DNA of 64,000 nucleotides from Pedobacter kyungheensis (GTDB lineage Bacteria > Bacteroidota > Bacteroidia > Sphingobacteriales > Sphingobacteriaceae), in contig NZ_JSYN01000027.1 of NCBI RefSeq assembly GCF_000812965.1, forward strand, positions 165,757 through 229,756. The letters run 5' to 3'. The notes beneath the pieces were generated by a model. It saw only the letters and a program-made list of their open reading frames with translations, did not search any database and had not been told where the DNA came from. Positions 7,515 to 16,036 of the stretch are shown piece by piece. Position numbers and translations under genes: made by a program. The number at the start of each line of letters is the position of its first letter. The first letter of the stretch is position 1.

Positions 7515-9233
7515 TTATTTAAGCATGGTAAAATATTCTGCCAGCGGACCTAAAGCCAGGGCCGGGAAATAGGAAAGTGCGTTTAACACCAGGATTACGG
7601 CAAAAGTCATGAGGGCAAATGTTTTGGTGTCGGTTTTTAAAGTACCTGCCGATTCGGGGATGAACTTTTTACCTGCAAGTAAACCAGCAATGGCTACCGG
7701 ACCAATGATTGGTAAGAAACGGCCAAGGAAGATGATTACGCCAGTTAAAACGTTCCAGAAAATATTATTATCACCCAGACCTTCAAAGCCCGAACCATTG
7801 TTGGCATTAGATGAGGTTACTTCGTACAGCATTTCAGAAAAGCCATGGAATCCGGGGTTGTTTAACCAGGCTTTAGGTTGCACTGCCCAGGCAGCATTAC
7901 CGTGGTTGGTAAATACATAACTGGCAATTGCGGTTCCGGCGAGGATTAAAAACGGACTTAATAAGGTAATTAGTGCAGCAATCTTAATTTCGCGGGCTTC
8001 TACCTTATGGCCTAGGAATTCGGGAGTACGGCCAACCATCAGTCCTGAAATGAATACCGCAATAATTAAATAAACGAAATAGTTTAACAAACCTACGCCA
8101 CAACCGCCGTAAATGGCATTAATCATCATGGCCAGTAACTGCCATAAACCTGTAAGCGGCATTGTGCTGTCGTGCATTCCATTAACCGATCCGGTAGAAA
8201 TCACCGTGGTTAAAGTACTCCAGTAAGCTGTAGCAGCCGGACCAAGCCTTACTTCTTTGCCTTCCATAGCGCCTGTAGCTTGCGAAATGCCCATTTTGGC
8301 AATAGCCGGATTTCCACCCAATTCTGACGATAGGGTCGGGATCATCAGCATAAATAAGCCAATAGTCATCACACCGAATATCGTCCAGGCCAGTTTTCTC
8401 CTGCGAATGAAATAACCAAAGGCGATAATCATGGCGATTGGAATAATGGTTTGGGCAATCACCTCAACCATATTGGTTAAGTAGCTTGGGTTTTCGAATG
8501 GGTGGGCAGAATTTGCACCAAAATACCCACCACCATTCGTACCCAGGTGTTTTATAGCTATCATTTGTGCGGCAGGCCCGCGCGAAACGTTTACGGTATC
8601 GCCCTGTACCGAAATAAACTGATCCTTGCCTTCGTAACTTGCGGGAGTTCCGTTAAAGGTTAAGATCAATGCTACAATAACTGATAGCGGGAGCAATAAG
8701 CGCGTAATGGACTTTACAAAAAACTCCCAGAAGTTACCGAGCTGGGTTGCTGTTTTATCTCTGAAAGCTTTAAACAGGACTACTGCTGCGGCGATACCCG
8801 TTGCGGCACTCACAAACTGCAGAAACATGAGTACAAACTGCTGGGTGAGATAACTTACGCCACTTTCGCCCGAATAATGTTGCAGGTTACAGTTGGCCAC
8901 AAAGCTGATAATGGTGTTAAAGGCTAAATCGGGTGTCATTCCGGGGTTTCCATCCGGATTAAAAGGCAGTTTATCCTGAAATATCAATACAAAAAAGCCA
9001 TATACCAGCCAAAGGACGTTGATGGTGAGCAGGGCTTTTAACTGTTGTTTCCAGTTCATCTGTTCTTTAACGTTGATGCCTGAAAGTTTATAAATTCCGT
9101 TTTCGAGCGGTTTTAAAAAGTCTGTCCAAACTTTTTCTCCTGCAAAAACCTTAGCCAGGTATTTACCTAAAGGGATGGCAATAATTAAGGTAAGCAGGAA
9201 GGTGGCGATGATGCCAATTAATTCAGTGTTCAT
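7515..9233 (-). CDS. kdpA: Potassium-transporting ATPase subunit A
   Basis: KdpA is the channel-like subunit that binds and selects K+ in the KdpFABC complex. The protein has 572 residues and many transmembrane helices. Family signatures are CNLQHYSGE, GTNGGGYFGANSAHPFENP, GMHDSTMPLTG and NGSGFEGLGDN; these correspond to the four selectivity-filter repeats. It begins 37 bases after the stop of kdpF and is the first large gene of the minus-strand operon. Confidence 0.98.
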   Translation of the reverse strand: MNTELIGIIATFLLTLIIAIPLGKYLAKVFAGEKVWTDFLKPLENGIYKLSGINVKEQMNWKQQLKALLTINVLWLVYGFFVLIFQDKLPFNPDGNPGMTPDLAFNTIISFVANCNLQHYSGESGVSYLTQQFVLMFLQFVSAATGIAAAVVLFKAFRDKTATQLGNFWEFFVKSITRLLLPLSVIVALILTFNGTPASYEGKDQFISVQGDTVNVSRGPAAQMIAIKHLGTNGGGYFGANSAHPFENPSYLTNMVEVIAQTIIPIAMIIAFGYFIRRRKLAWTIFGVMTIGLFMLMIPTLSSELGGNPAIAKMGISQATGAMEGKEVRLGPAATAYWSTLTTVISTGSVNGMHDSTMPLTGLWQLLAMMINAIYGGCGVGLLNYFVYLIIAVFISGLMVGRTPEFLGHKVEAREIKIAALITLLSPFLILAGTAIASYVFTNHGNAAWAVQPKAWLNNPGFHGFSEMLYEVTSSNANNGSGFEGLGDNNIFWNVLTGVIIFLGRFLPIIGPVAIAGLLAGKKFIPESAGTLKTDTKTFALMTFAVILVLNALSYFPALALGPLAEYFTMLK

Positions 9234-9270
9234 TTTTTTTGTTTTTTAATTTCCCTTTAAGGGTAAGGGG

Positions 9271-9348
9271 TTAAAATTTTTCGGGTTTAATCAACACGTA
9301 AATCATATAGATAAATACGGCGATAGAGATGATAAATAGTGCTAACAT
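9271..9348 (-). CDS. kdpF: KdpF, tiny stabilising subunit of the Kdp ATPase
   Basis: This 25-residue single-helix protein starts MLALFIISIAVF and ends VLIKPEKF. One hydrophobic helix followed by a short K-P-E tail is the typical KdpF layout, and the position directly upstream of kdpA is the canonical one. In E. coli KdpF stabilises the KdpABC complex in the inner membrane. The start codon lies only five bases after the stop of a second small membrane frame, so translation of the two is probably coupled. Confidence 0.85.
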   Translation of the reverse strand: MLALFIISIAVFIYMIYVLIKPEKF

Positions 9349-9353
9349 GTTTT

Positions 9354-9434
9354 TCAGATTTTTTCGAACCAATCGATAGAGCGGTAAGTTGCCCAGCAAA
9401 GCAGGATCAGGATTAGAAATAGGATAATTGTCAT
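9354..9434 (-). CDS. 26-residue membrane microprotein leading the kdp operon
   Basis: An ATG at 9434 opens a 26-codon frame encoding a protein that starts MTIILFLILILLCW and ends SIDWFEKI. This is one hydrophobic helix with a short charged C-terminal tail, the same general layout as KdpF. It ends five bases before the kdpF start. I do not recognise a named family. It could be a second KdpF-like subunit or a leader peptide controlling kdpF translation. Support is the clean membrane-protein composition and tight coupling; chance cannot be fully excluded for so short a frame. Confidence 0.6.
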   Translation of the reverse strand: MTIILFLILILLCWATYRSIDWFEKI

Positions 9435-9462
9435 AACTTAAATGATTAATGATATCGCTATT

Positions 9463-9478
9463 GCCAAAGCCTGTGCCG
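9463..9478 (-). promoter_or_regulatory. Candidate sigma-54 (-24/-12) promoter of the kdp operon
   Basis: On the minus strand the sequence CGGCACAGGCTTTGGC has GGCAC and TTG at the spacing of the sigma-54 consensus (TGGCAC-N5-TTGC), with a mismatch in the GC of the -12 element. Transcription from it would start about 18 bases before the microprotein ATG. This is a by-eye match, and no bound regulator is visible in the window. Confidence 0.3.
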
Positions 9479-9554
9479 TAGAAGATTTTTTTTTGTAAAG
9501 CACTTGTTTATAGGTGTTTATGTTTTTTTTGCCTGTTTGAAAAAATTTTAACAC

Positions 9555-9587
9555 AAAAAAACCCTTCCGTTTTGGAAGGGTTTTTTT
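9555..9587. terminator. Bidirectional intrinsic terminator upstream of the kdp promoter
   Basis: A-tract, ACCCTTCC, GTTT loop, GGAAGGGT and T-tract form a strong stem with U-runs in both directions. It lies about 120 bases upstream of the first kdp frame, so it could insulate the operon from upstream transcription on the minus strand. Confidence 0.8.
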
Positions 9588-9599
9588 CAAAATGGAAAG

Positions 9600-10430
9600 T
9601 TGATCGCACATTTTTTTACCGCAAAGGGCACAAAGAAAGGCGCAGAGCCCGCAGAGTTGGGTGCTTATTTTTGATGTGGCATTTTGTTCGCTTTACTGTT
9701 TAACCACAGAATGCACGGAGGAAAACACAAAGTACACAGAGTTGGATGATTATTTGTTTTATAAATGTCGCGATAAAATCGCTATGTTATTTATGCACTC
9801 GTTAGAAACGAGCGCACGCGACGTGCTCAGTTGCGCTCTGTATAAAACTCTGTTTGCTCGGTGGTAAAAATAGGCTTTGCAGTTAATTGAAGTACGAATG
9901 GTAACTGATAGTCCTTCGACAGGCTCAGGATGACAAGGCATTGTTTATGATTGTCTTAAGTATTTAAAATGCGATGAAATCGCTATGTTATTTATACAAA
10001 ATGATGTACTCGGTTACACTCTGTGTAAAGCTCAGTGCCCTCGGTGGTAAAATAGACTTTGCAGTTAATTGAAGTACGAATGGTAACTGATAGTCCTTCG
10101 ACAGGCTCATGATGACAAGACATTGTTTATGATTGTCTTAAGTATTTAAAATGCGATGAAATCGCTATGTTATTTATGCACTCGTTAGAAACGAGCGCAA
10201 GCGACGTGCTAGGTTGCACGCTGTGTAAAACTCTGTTTGCTCGGTAGTAAAATAAGCTTTGCGTGCCTTTGCGTAAAAACTTAGTGCCCTTTGCGGTTAA
10301 TTGGAAAGCGATAAAAATCGCTATAGAGCATAAATGATGTGCTCGGTTACATGCTGTGAAAAGCTCAGTGCTCTCGGTGGTAAAAATAGGCTTTGCGTGC
10401 CTTTGCGTAAAAACTTAGCGCTCTTTGCGG
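9600..10430. repeat. About 0.8 kb of tandem and dispersed intergenic repeats
   Basis: No gene is visible. A unit of about 180-200 bases is present in roughly two and a half copies: about 9775-9975, 9976-10157, and a partial copy from 10158. Each starts near AAATCGCTATGTTATTTAT. It contains the CTCGTTAGAAACGAG hairpin (missing in the second copy), a GCTCGGTGGTAAAA-type module, and in two copies the CCTTCGACAGGCTCA element. The last part carries two copies of a GCGTGCCTTTGCGTAAAAAC stretch. The final module supplies the stop codon region of the next gene at 10431. Confidence 0.8.
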
Positions 10431-10952
10431 TTAAAAGTTGATAAACTTATCAATCTGCTCGTTCGTAAACTTAACCGTATCTTCTTTGATTAAATTTCCC
10501 TCTGCATCCAGTTCGGTTTTAATGTTGGGAATATGCAGGCGTAGCGGTAAAATATTTAAATGGATGTAATGGCAAACGCCGGTAAAGTGATCAACCCCGC
10601 GGATATTGCCGTATTTCCCTGATGAAATGCCCACTAAAGCTGCTTTTTTATCGTAAAAACTATCCGGGAAATTACAGGCGTCAATCAGTACCTTAAGCAC
10701 GCCAGGATAGCTGCCATTGTATTCGGGCATTACGAAAATGAATTTTTGGGTCTCATTAATCATATCCTGAATCTTCTGGAAAGCCTCTGATCTTTTGCCG
10801 TACATATCGGTATTAAGCACATCGATAGGCAGGTGTTCCAAACTGAAAACACTAGCTTCAACACCTTTTTCTTTTAGTTGCTTTTGGTAATATTTGGCAA
10901 CTTTTAACGTATTGCTATTATACCTGTTGGTAGCGGCTATTATTGTAATCAT
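10431..10952 (-). CDS. NAD(P)H-dependent FMN reductase (flavodoxin-like fold)
   Basis: This 173-residue cytoplasmic protein belongs to the NADPH-dependent FMN reductase family. The N-terminal strand MITIIAATNRYNSNT holds the phosphate-binding loop for FMN, and the second conserved segment, FVMPEYNGSYPGVLKVLIDAC (about 94-114), carries the family P-E-Y-N-G motif. Such enzymes reduce flavins, quinones or azo dyes with NAD(P)H; the substrate is not evident here. It is transcribed divergently from parA. On the minus strand TATTTTTG at 11061-11054 could be its -7 promoter element, though no good -33 box was seen. Confidence 0.9.
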   Translation of the reverse strand: MITIIAATNRYNSNTLKVAKYYQKQLKEKGVEASVFSLEHLPIDVLNTDMYGKRSEAFQKIQDMINETQKFIFVMPEYNGSYPGVLKVLIDACNFPDSFYDKKAALVGISSGKYGNIRGVDHFTGVCHYIHLNILPLRLHIPNIKTELDAEGNLIKEDTVKFTNEQIDKFINF

Positions 10953-11122
10953 GGATAATTGTTAATAAGATGTTCAAAACCCGAATGCGCTTGTTGCTAA
11001 AATTGCCATATAGTTTGTATCTTAGCTGATTGTGAAAAAGGCCGTAAACAACGCAAAAATAGAACTTTTTGCCAATTAATAACACAGCCCCAGTAAACGT
11101 TAAGTAAATTTCTGATACATAG

Positions 11123-11926
11123 ATGAGCAAAATTATTGCATTAGCAAATCAAAAAGGTGGTGTTGGTAAAACAACTTCATCGATAAACCTGGCTGCGAGT
11201 TTAGCCGTACTAGAATATAAAACTTTGTTAGTTGATGCCGATCCACAGGCAAACTCAACATCCGGTATCGGTTTCGATCCGCGGAATATAAAAGATAGTA
11301 TTTATGAGTGTATTATTAACGATATCGACCCTTTGCAGGCGATACAAAAAACAGATACACCCAATTTAGATTTATTGCCAGCACACATCGATTTAGTGGG
11401 TGCGGAGATTGAAATGATTAACCTGAACAACCGTGAGTATAAAATGAAAGCGGTTTTGGAGAAAATTAAAGATCAGTACGATTTTATCATTATCGATTGT
11501 TCTCCTTCATTGGGTTTAATTACCATTAATGCATTAACTGCTGCCGATTCGGTAATTATTCCGGTTCAATGTGAATATTTCGCCCTAGAAGGTTTGGGTA
11601 AATTGTTAAATACCATTAAAATTGTACAGAACCGTTTAAATACCAATCTGGAAATTGAAGGTATTTTATTAACCATGTACGATGTACGTTTACGTTTATC
11701 GAACCAGGTAGTAGAAGAAGTTAAAACACACTTTAATGAACTGGTTTTCGAAACCATTATTCAGCGTAACACCCGTTTAAGTGAGGCACCAAGTTATGGT
11801 GTTTCGGTAATTATGCACGATGCAAACTGTAAAGGTGCCATTAACTACCTTAACCTTGCCCGAGAAATTGTTAAAAAGAACGGTTTGTTAAGAGAAGAAG
11901 AAAATATTGGAACAGCAACTTTATAA
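11123..11926 (+). CDS. parA: Chromosome-partitioning ATPase ParA (Soj)
   Basis: This 267-residue protein carries the deviant Walker A motif KGGVGKTT (about 10-17), the DADPQANST segment (about 38-46), and a DCSPSLG motif. These are typical of chromosomal ParA/Soj proteins, which bind nucleoid DNA in the ATP form and are stimulated by ParB to move the origin region. The gene is seven bases upstream of parB. Together with dapB and lepB it forms the chromosomal arrangement seen in many Bacteroidota, so it is not a plasmid system. Confidence 0.96.
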   Translation: MSKIIALANQKGGVGKTTSSINLAASLAVLEYKTLLVDADPQANSTSGIGFDPRNIKDSIYECIINDIDPLQAIQKTDTPNLDLLPAHIDLVGAEIEMINLNNREYKMKAVLEKIKDQYDFIIIDCSPSLGLITINALTAADSVIIPVQCEYFALEGLGKLLNTIKIVQNRLNTNLEIEGILLTMYDVRLRLSNQVVEEVKTHFNELVFETIIQRNTRLSEAPSYGVSVIMHDANCKGAINYLNLAREIVKKNGLLREEENIGTATL

Positions 11927-11933
11927 ATTATAG

Positions 11934-12842
11934 ATGACATCTTTTCAGCGAAAAACAGGTTTAGGAAGAGGGCTAAGTGCGCTTTTAGATGATAGCGAAG
12001 CTGCTCATCCACCCAAACAGCAGGTAAATGCTGTGAGCGAAACCGAGCAGGTAAGCAATATCAGTCATGTAAATTTAACCGAAGTTGAAACCAATCCCTA
12101 TCAGCCACGTACCGAATTTGATCAGGTTGCTTTAAATGAGCTTGCCGATTCGATCAAAGTTCAGGGCTTGATTCAGCCAATTACTGTAAGGAAACTGAGT
12201 GCAAACAAATATCAGTTAATTTCGGGCGAGCGCAGGTTCAGGGCTTCGAAACTGGCTGGCTTAACGCAGATTCCGGCTTATATCCGCAGTGCCAACGATC
12301 AGCAAATGCTGGAAATGGCATTGATCGAAAATATCCAGAGAGAAAATTTAAATGCTATTGAAGTGGCTTTAAGTTTCCAAAGGATGATTGATGAAGTAGG
12401 CTTAAAGCAAGAACAACTGGGCGAGCGCGTAGGTAAAAACCGTACCACCGTAACCAACTACCTGCGTTTGCTAAAACTTCCACCAGCAATTCAGGCTTCT
12501 ATCCGCGATCAGCGAATTTCGATGGGCCATGCCCGTGCCTTAATTAATGTAGACGGTGTAGACAGACAATTATATATTCATCAGGAAATTCTCGAAAAAG
12601 GCCTTTCTGTACGTAAAGTAGAAGAACTGGTGCGCAACCTGCAGCAGGTGCCTTTAAAAGCAACCGATAAGCCAAAAGTAAAGGCGGTTTCTTTCCAATA
12701 CCAAAAACTGCAAGACGATCTGGCCTCTAAATTTGCCACACGGGTAAAATTAAAAGTTGCCCAAAATGGTAAAGGAGCAATCGAAATTCCATTTATGAGC
12801 GACGACGATCTGAACCGGATTTTAGAATTATTAGACTGGTAA
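11934..12842 (+). CDS. parB: Chromosome-partitioning protein ParB (Spo0J)
   Basis: ParB (302 residues) binds parS sites near the origin and spreads as a CTP-dependent clamp. The N-terminal part shows NPYQPR and the CTP-binding motif GERRFRA (about 97-103), followed by a helix-turn-helix (EQLGERVGKNRTTVTNYLRLL, about 161-181) and a C-terminal dimerisation region. It follows parA closely and overlaps the start of the DUF5683 gene (TAATG). I found no convincing parS palindrome in the window. Confidence 0.96.
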   Translation: MTSFQRKTGLGRGLSALLDDSEAAHPPKQQVNAVSETEQVSNISHVNLTEVETNPYQPRTEFDQVALNELADSIKVQGLIQPITVRKLSANKYQLISGERRFRASKLAGLTQIPAYIRSANDQQMLEMALIENIQRENLNAIEVALSFQRMIDEVGLKQEQLGERVGKNRTTVTNYLRLLKLPPAIQASIRDQRISMGHARALINVDGVDRQLYIHQEILEKGLSVRKVEELVRNLQQVPLKATDKPKVKAVSFQYQKLQDDLASKFATRVKLKVAQNGKGAIEIPFMSDDDLNRILELLDW

Positions 12843-13588
12843 TGCAAAAAACGAAGCTTTTAATACTGGTTTCTTTATTTACATTTTTGATTGTAAACCT
12901 GGCTAGTGCACAGGTTAAGGATACTACTGTATTAAAACCAGCCGATACCTCCAAAACGAAAGTGGTAGCACCCATTGGTAAGGGAGGGGCAAAGCAACCG
13001 GTAACCCGTCAGGATTCGATGAAAGCCAAATACGTTAATCCGGGTAAAGTTGCGGGTAGAAAAGCGGTTTTCAGATCGATGATTATTCCGGGCTGGGGGC
13101 AGGTATATAATATGCAGTTACTTAACGATGGTTATGGAACCCGGGCAGGCAAAAGCCAGTTTTGGCAAAAGATATACACAGGTGGCAAAATTGCAGCTAT
13201 TTATGGTGGTATTACCGTGTTGACCATTTCATATATAGACAGTCGTAAAAACTATAAAATATTCTTAGCTGAATCGCAATACAGAGAGGCAAAAAACTCC
13301 GGACAGAGTACAGAAGGCTTAGAAGCAAATCCGAATTTGGCCAGATGGTCTGACAGCGGGGTGACGACAAACAAAGCGAATTACAAAAGAAATGCTCAAA
13401 TCGTACTTTTTTCTTATGGTTTGGTTTATTTTGCCAATATTGTAGATGCTTATGTTGCTGCGCGACTACATTTCTTTAACATCGACGACAATCTGGGTAC
13501 AGTTAAGCTCATGCCATCTATGATTAACACCAACAGTGTATATGGTTTTAATGCCACACCGGCACTAAAACTATCGCTTACTTTTTAA
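12842..13588 (+). CDS. DUF5683 family exported/membrane protein
   Basis: This 248-residue protein has a signal peptide (MQKTKLLILVSLFTFLIVNLASAQ), a Thr/Lys-rich linker, and the conserved core beginning around residue 80 with IIPGWGQVYN, characteristic of DUF5683. Two hydrophobic segments follow, around 115-130 and 185-205. Function is unknown. It overlaps the last base of the parB stop codon and precedes dapB, a conserved neighbourhood in Bacteroidota, so it is probably translated with parAB. Confidence 0.85.
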   Translation: MQKTKLLILVSLFTFLIVNLASAQVKDTTVLKPADTSKTKVVAPIGKGGAKQPVTRQDSMKAKYVNPGKVAGRKAVFRSMIIPGWGQVYNMQLLNDGYGTRAGKSQFWQKIYTGGKIAAIYGGITVLTISYIDSRKNYKIFLAESQYREAKNSGQSTEGLEANPNLARWSDSGVTTNKANYKRNAQIVLFSYGLVYFANIVDAYVAARLHFFNIDDNLGTVKLMPSMINTNSVYGFNATPALKLSLTF

Positions 13589-13670
13589 CCTCAACAAACG
13601 ATCATGGTATTACCAACAATCAATTATTTTAAATCATGATCCTTTAATCACCTTAAATATAAATGTACAG

Positions 13671-14405
13671 ATGAAAATTGCGCTTTTAGGTTACGGCAAA
13701 ATGGGGCAGATTATAGAAAAATTTGCACTCGAACGCGGTCACGAAATCGTTTTAAAAATAACAATCGATAATCAGGAAGATTTAACCCGCGAAAATTTAA
13801 AAGCTGCTGATGTGGCCATCGATTTTAGTACGCCTGATTCGGTTTTAAAAAATATTGATGTTTGTTTTGATGCCAATGTGCCGGTAGTTGTAGGAACAAC
13901 CGGTTGGTATGGTAAATTACAGGAAGTAAAAGATGATTGCGATAAAAGTAACAATACCTTGCTTTATGGGTCTAACTTCAGTATTGGCGTAAATTTGTTC
14001 TTTAAGCTTAACCAAACATTGGCTAAACTGATGAATAATTATCCGGCTTATGAGGTGCAGGTAGAAGAGATTCACCATACCCAGAAACTGGATTCGCCAA
14101 GCGGAACAGCCATTACATTGGCAGAAGGTATTGTTGAAAATCTGGAGCGCAAGCAAGAATGGTTAAACGAAGTAGTGGGTACAGATGTAGAGTTGTTTCC
14201 AAAACCTGAGCAATTGCTGATTGAATCGCACCGCATTGAAAATATACCAGGTACGCATACTGTAATTTACAGCAGTGAAGTTGATGAAATAGAAATTAAA
14301 CATACTGCCCATAATCGTGCTGGTTTTGCTTTAGGTGCGGTAGTGGCAGCAGAGTGGGTGAAGGATAAAAAAGGATTTTTTAGTATTACTGATATTTTTG
14401 AATAG
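13671..14405 (+). CDS. dapB: 4-hydroxy-tetrahydrodipicolinate reductase
   Basis: DapB reduces hydroxy-tetrahydrodipicolinate with NAD(P)H in the lysine and diaminopimelate pathway, feeding peptidoglycan synthesis. The 244-residue protein shows the dinucleotide-binding GYGKMGQ (7-13), the GTTGWYG loop (about 79-85), SNFSIGVN, and the signature EIHHTQKLDSPSGTA (about 131-145), with the catalytic His pair and Lys. It is slightly shorter than the E. coli enzyme, as usual in this phylum. It sits between the DUF5683 gene and lepB. Confidence 0.97.
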   Translation: MKIALLGYGKMGQIIEKFALERGHEIVLKITIDNQEDLTRENLKAADVAIDFSTPDSVLKNIDVCFDANVPVVVGTTGWYGKLQEVKDDCDKSNNTLLYGSNFSIGVNLFFKLNQTLAKLMNNYPAYEVQVEEIHHTQKLDSPSGTAITLAEGIVENLERKQEWLNEVVGTDVELFPKPEQLLIESHRIENIPGTHTVIYSSEVDEIEIKHTAHNRAGFALGAVVAAEWVKDKKGFFSITDIFE

Positions 14406-14553
14406 CCGAAAGTTTTAAGTTAACAGTTGGAAGTTTTCAGTTAACTAATTTATACAGTTAACCGATTAACCAAACGAGAAATAAATCAGTGTAATCAAAC
14501 AGAAAGATAACAGGTAGCCGGTTAAATAAAATCGCGGACCAAAACTAAGATAT

Positions 14554-15747
14554 ATGAATTATAAATTCTGGCAAAGAAAAAAAGATGCCACTAAGAAGAA
14601 GAAAACCAAAACCCGCGAGTGGGTAGATGCTATCGTTTTTGCGGTAGTTGCGGCAACCATCATCCGGGTATTCTTTATCGAAGCCTATACCATTCCATCA
14701 GGATCGATGGAGCGTTCGCTGTTAATCGGCGATTTTCTTTTCGTAAGTAAGGTAAATTATGGCGCACGTATCCCGATGACACCGGTTGCTTTTCCTTTCG
14801 CACACCACACCATGCCTTTAACCACTTCTACCAAAGCTTATTGGGATGGCGTTCAGTGGAAATATCACCGTTTACCGGGCTTGTCAAAAATTAAACGAAA
14901 CGACGTGGTGGTTTTCAACTTTCCCGAAGGTGATACCGTTGCTGTAGAAAATCAGGTGGCCAGTTATTACGAACTGGTAAGGAGCATGGGCCGCGAGCAG
15001 GTACGCAGCACTTATACAATTGTTGACAGACCTGTTGATAAACGCGAAAACTTTATTAAACGCTGTATCGGTATTCCGGGCGATGTAATTTCGATGAGCA
15101 ATGGCATTACAAGTGTAAATGGTAAAACAGAGCCTTTAAAAAATACAGGTATGATGCCATACCGTATCGAATTTAAAACCATGGATTTTAACTATGCGGC
15201 ACTGGATGAATTTAAATTGAATCTGGGGAGTTCGCCTGCGGTGGCAGCGAATACCTACATTGTAGATGCATCATCAGAAATTGCCGATAAATTGAAGGCG
15301 CTGGATTTTGTTAAATCGGTAACCTTAAGTCCCGATCCGGCTGGTGCTGTTCCGGGAGGTATTTTTCCTAACGACCCTAACCGGGTTTGGAACCGCGACA
15401 ATTTCGGTCCGGTTAAAGTGCCTGCAAAAGGATGGACGGTTCAGATCGACAGTAATACCATGCCGCTTTATTACCGAGCCATCAGAACTTACGAAGGCAA
15501 TAAAGTAGAACAAAAAGATGGTAAATGGTTTATTAACGATAAGCCGGCTACCAGTTATACCTTTAAAATGGATTATTACTGGATGATGGGAGATAACCGC
15601 CATAATTCGGCCGATTCTCGCTATTGGGGTTTTGTTCCTGAAGATCACATTGTAGGTAAAGCCCTGTTTGTTTGGATGAGCTGGGATAGTACGGCATCAT
15701 TCTTACACAAAATAAGGTGGAGCCGTTTGTTTATGGGGATTCACTAA
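14554..15747 (+). CDS. lepB: Signal peptidase I
   Basis: This inner-membrane protease cleaves signal peptides of exported proteins. The 397-residue protein has a basic N-terminus, one membrane helix (about 24-42), then the catalytic serine in PSGSM (S51). The general-base lysine is in FIKRCIGIPGD (K169), and the C-terminal MGDNRHNSADSRYWG box is intact. Compared with E. coli LepB there is a long insertion between K169 and the MGDN box (about 180-340), common in Bacteroidota. It follows dapB after 148 bases containing degenerate repeats, and a terminator follows it. Confidence 0.96.
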   Translation: MNYKFWQRKKDATKKKKTKTREWVDAIVFAVVAATIIRVFFIEAYTIPSGSMERSLLIGDFLFVSKVNYGARIPMTPVAFPFAHHTMPLTTSTKAYWDGVQWKYHRLPGLSKIKRNDVVVFNFPEGDTVAVENQVASYYELVRSMGREQVRSTYTIVDRPVDKRENFIKRCIGIPGDVISMSNGITSVNGKTEPLKNTGMMPYRIEFKTMDFNYAALDEFKLNLGSSPAVAANTYIVDASSEIADKLKALDFVKSVTLSPDPAGAVPGGIFPNDPNRVWNRDNFGPVKVPAKGWTVQIDSNTMPLYYRAIRTYEGNKVEQKDGKWFINDKPATSYTFKMDYYWMMGDNRHNSADSRYWGFVPEDHIVGKALFVWMSWDSTASFLHKIRWSRLFMGIH

Positions 15748-15770
15748 ACAATTTCGATAAAAACCTAATG

Positions 15771-15798
15771 AGGCCTGCATTTTATGCGGGCCTTTTTT
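15771..15798 (+). terminator. Terminator after lepB
   Basis: AGGCCTGCAT, TTT loop and ATGCGGGCCT form a 10-bp stem (one mismatch) followed by a run of T. It ends the parA-to-lepB gene run. Confidence 0.8.
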
Positions 15799-15832
15799 AT
15801 GCTAAAATCACCTTTTTAAAAAAATTAAAAAG

Positions 15833-15866
15833 TTTGCATTGTTTTTATTTTTTTTTCATAAGTTTG
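15833..15866 (+). promoter_or_regulatory. Bacteroidota-type promoter for the first susCD locus
   Basis: TTTG at 15833-15836 and TAAGTTTG at 15859-15866 match the -33/-7 consensus TTTG...TAnnTTTG with a 22-base spacer. It lies about 170 bases before the susC start, leaving a long 5' leader. No other feature was recognised in the leader. Confidence 0.6.
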
Positions 15867-16036
15867 TTCTGTCAGTTGTGGGTAAAAAGTATGTAAAAAT
15901 CGTCTTGCACCTTTTGCTTCTTTCTGATATTGGGTTTCAGTTTCCCAATCAACAGGGCTCAAGTCACTAATGAGCTGCTGATAAAATAATGCTGATAAAT
16001 TAACTAATCAATTATCTAACCATTACCAAACAAATT

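Noticed and set aside
9759..9941. 60-codon minus-strand frame beginning MPCHPEPVEG
   Set aside because: It lies wholly in dispersed repeats, including the widespread CCTTCGACAGGCTCA element that yields such frames in many genomes.
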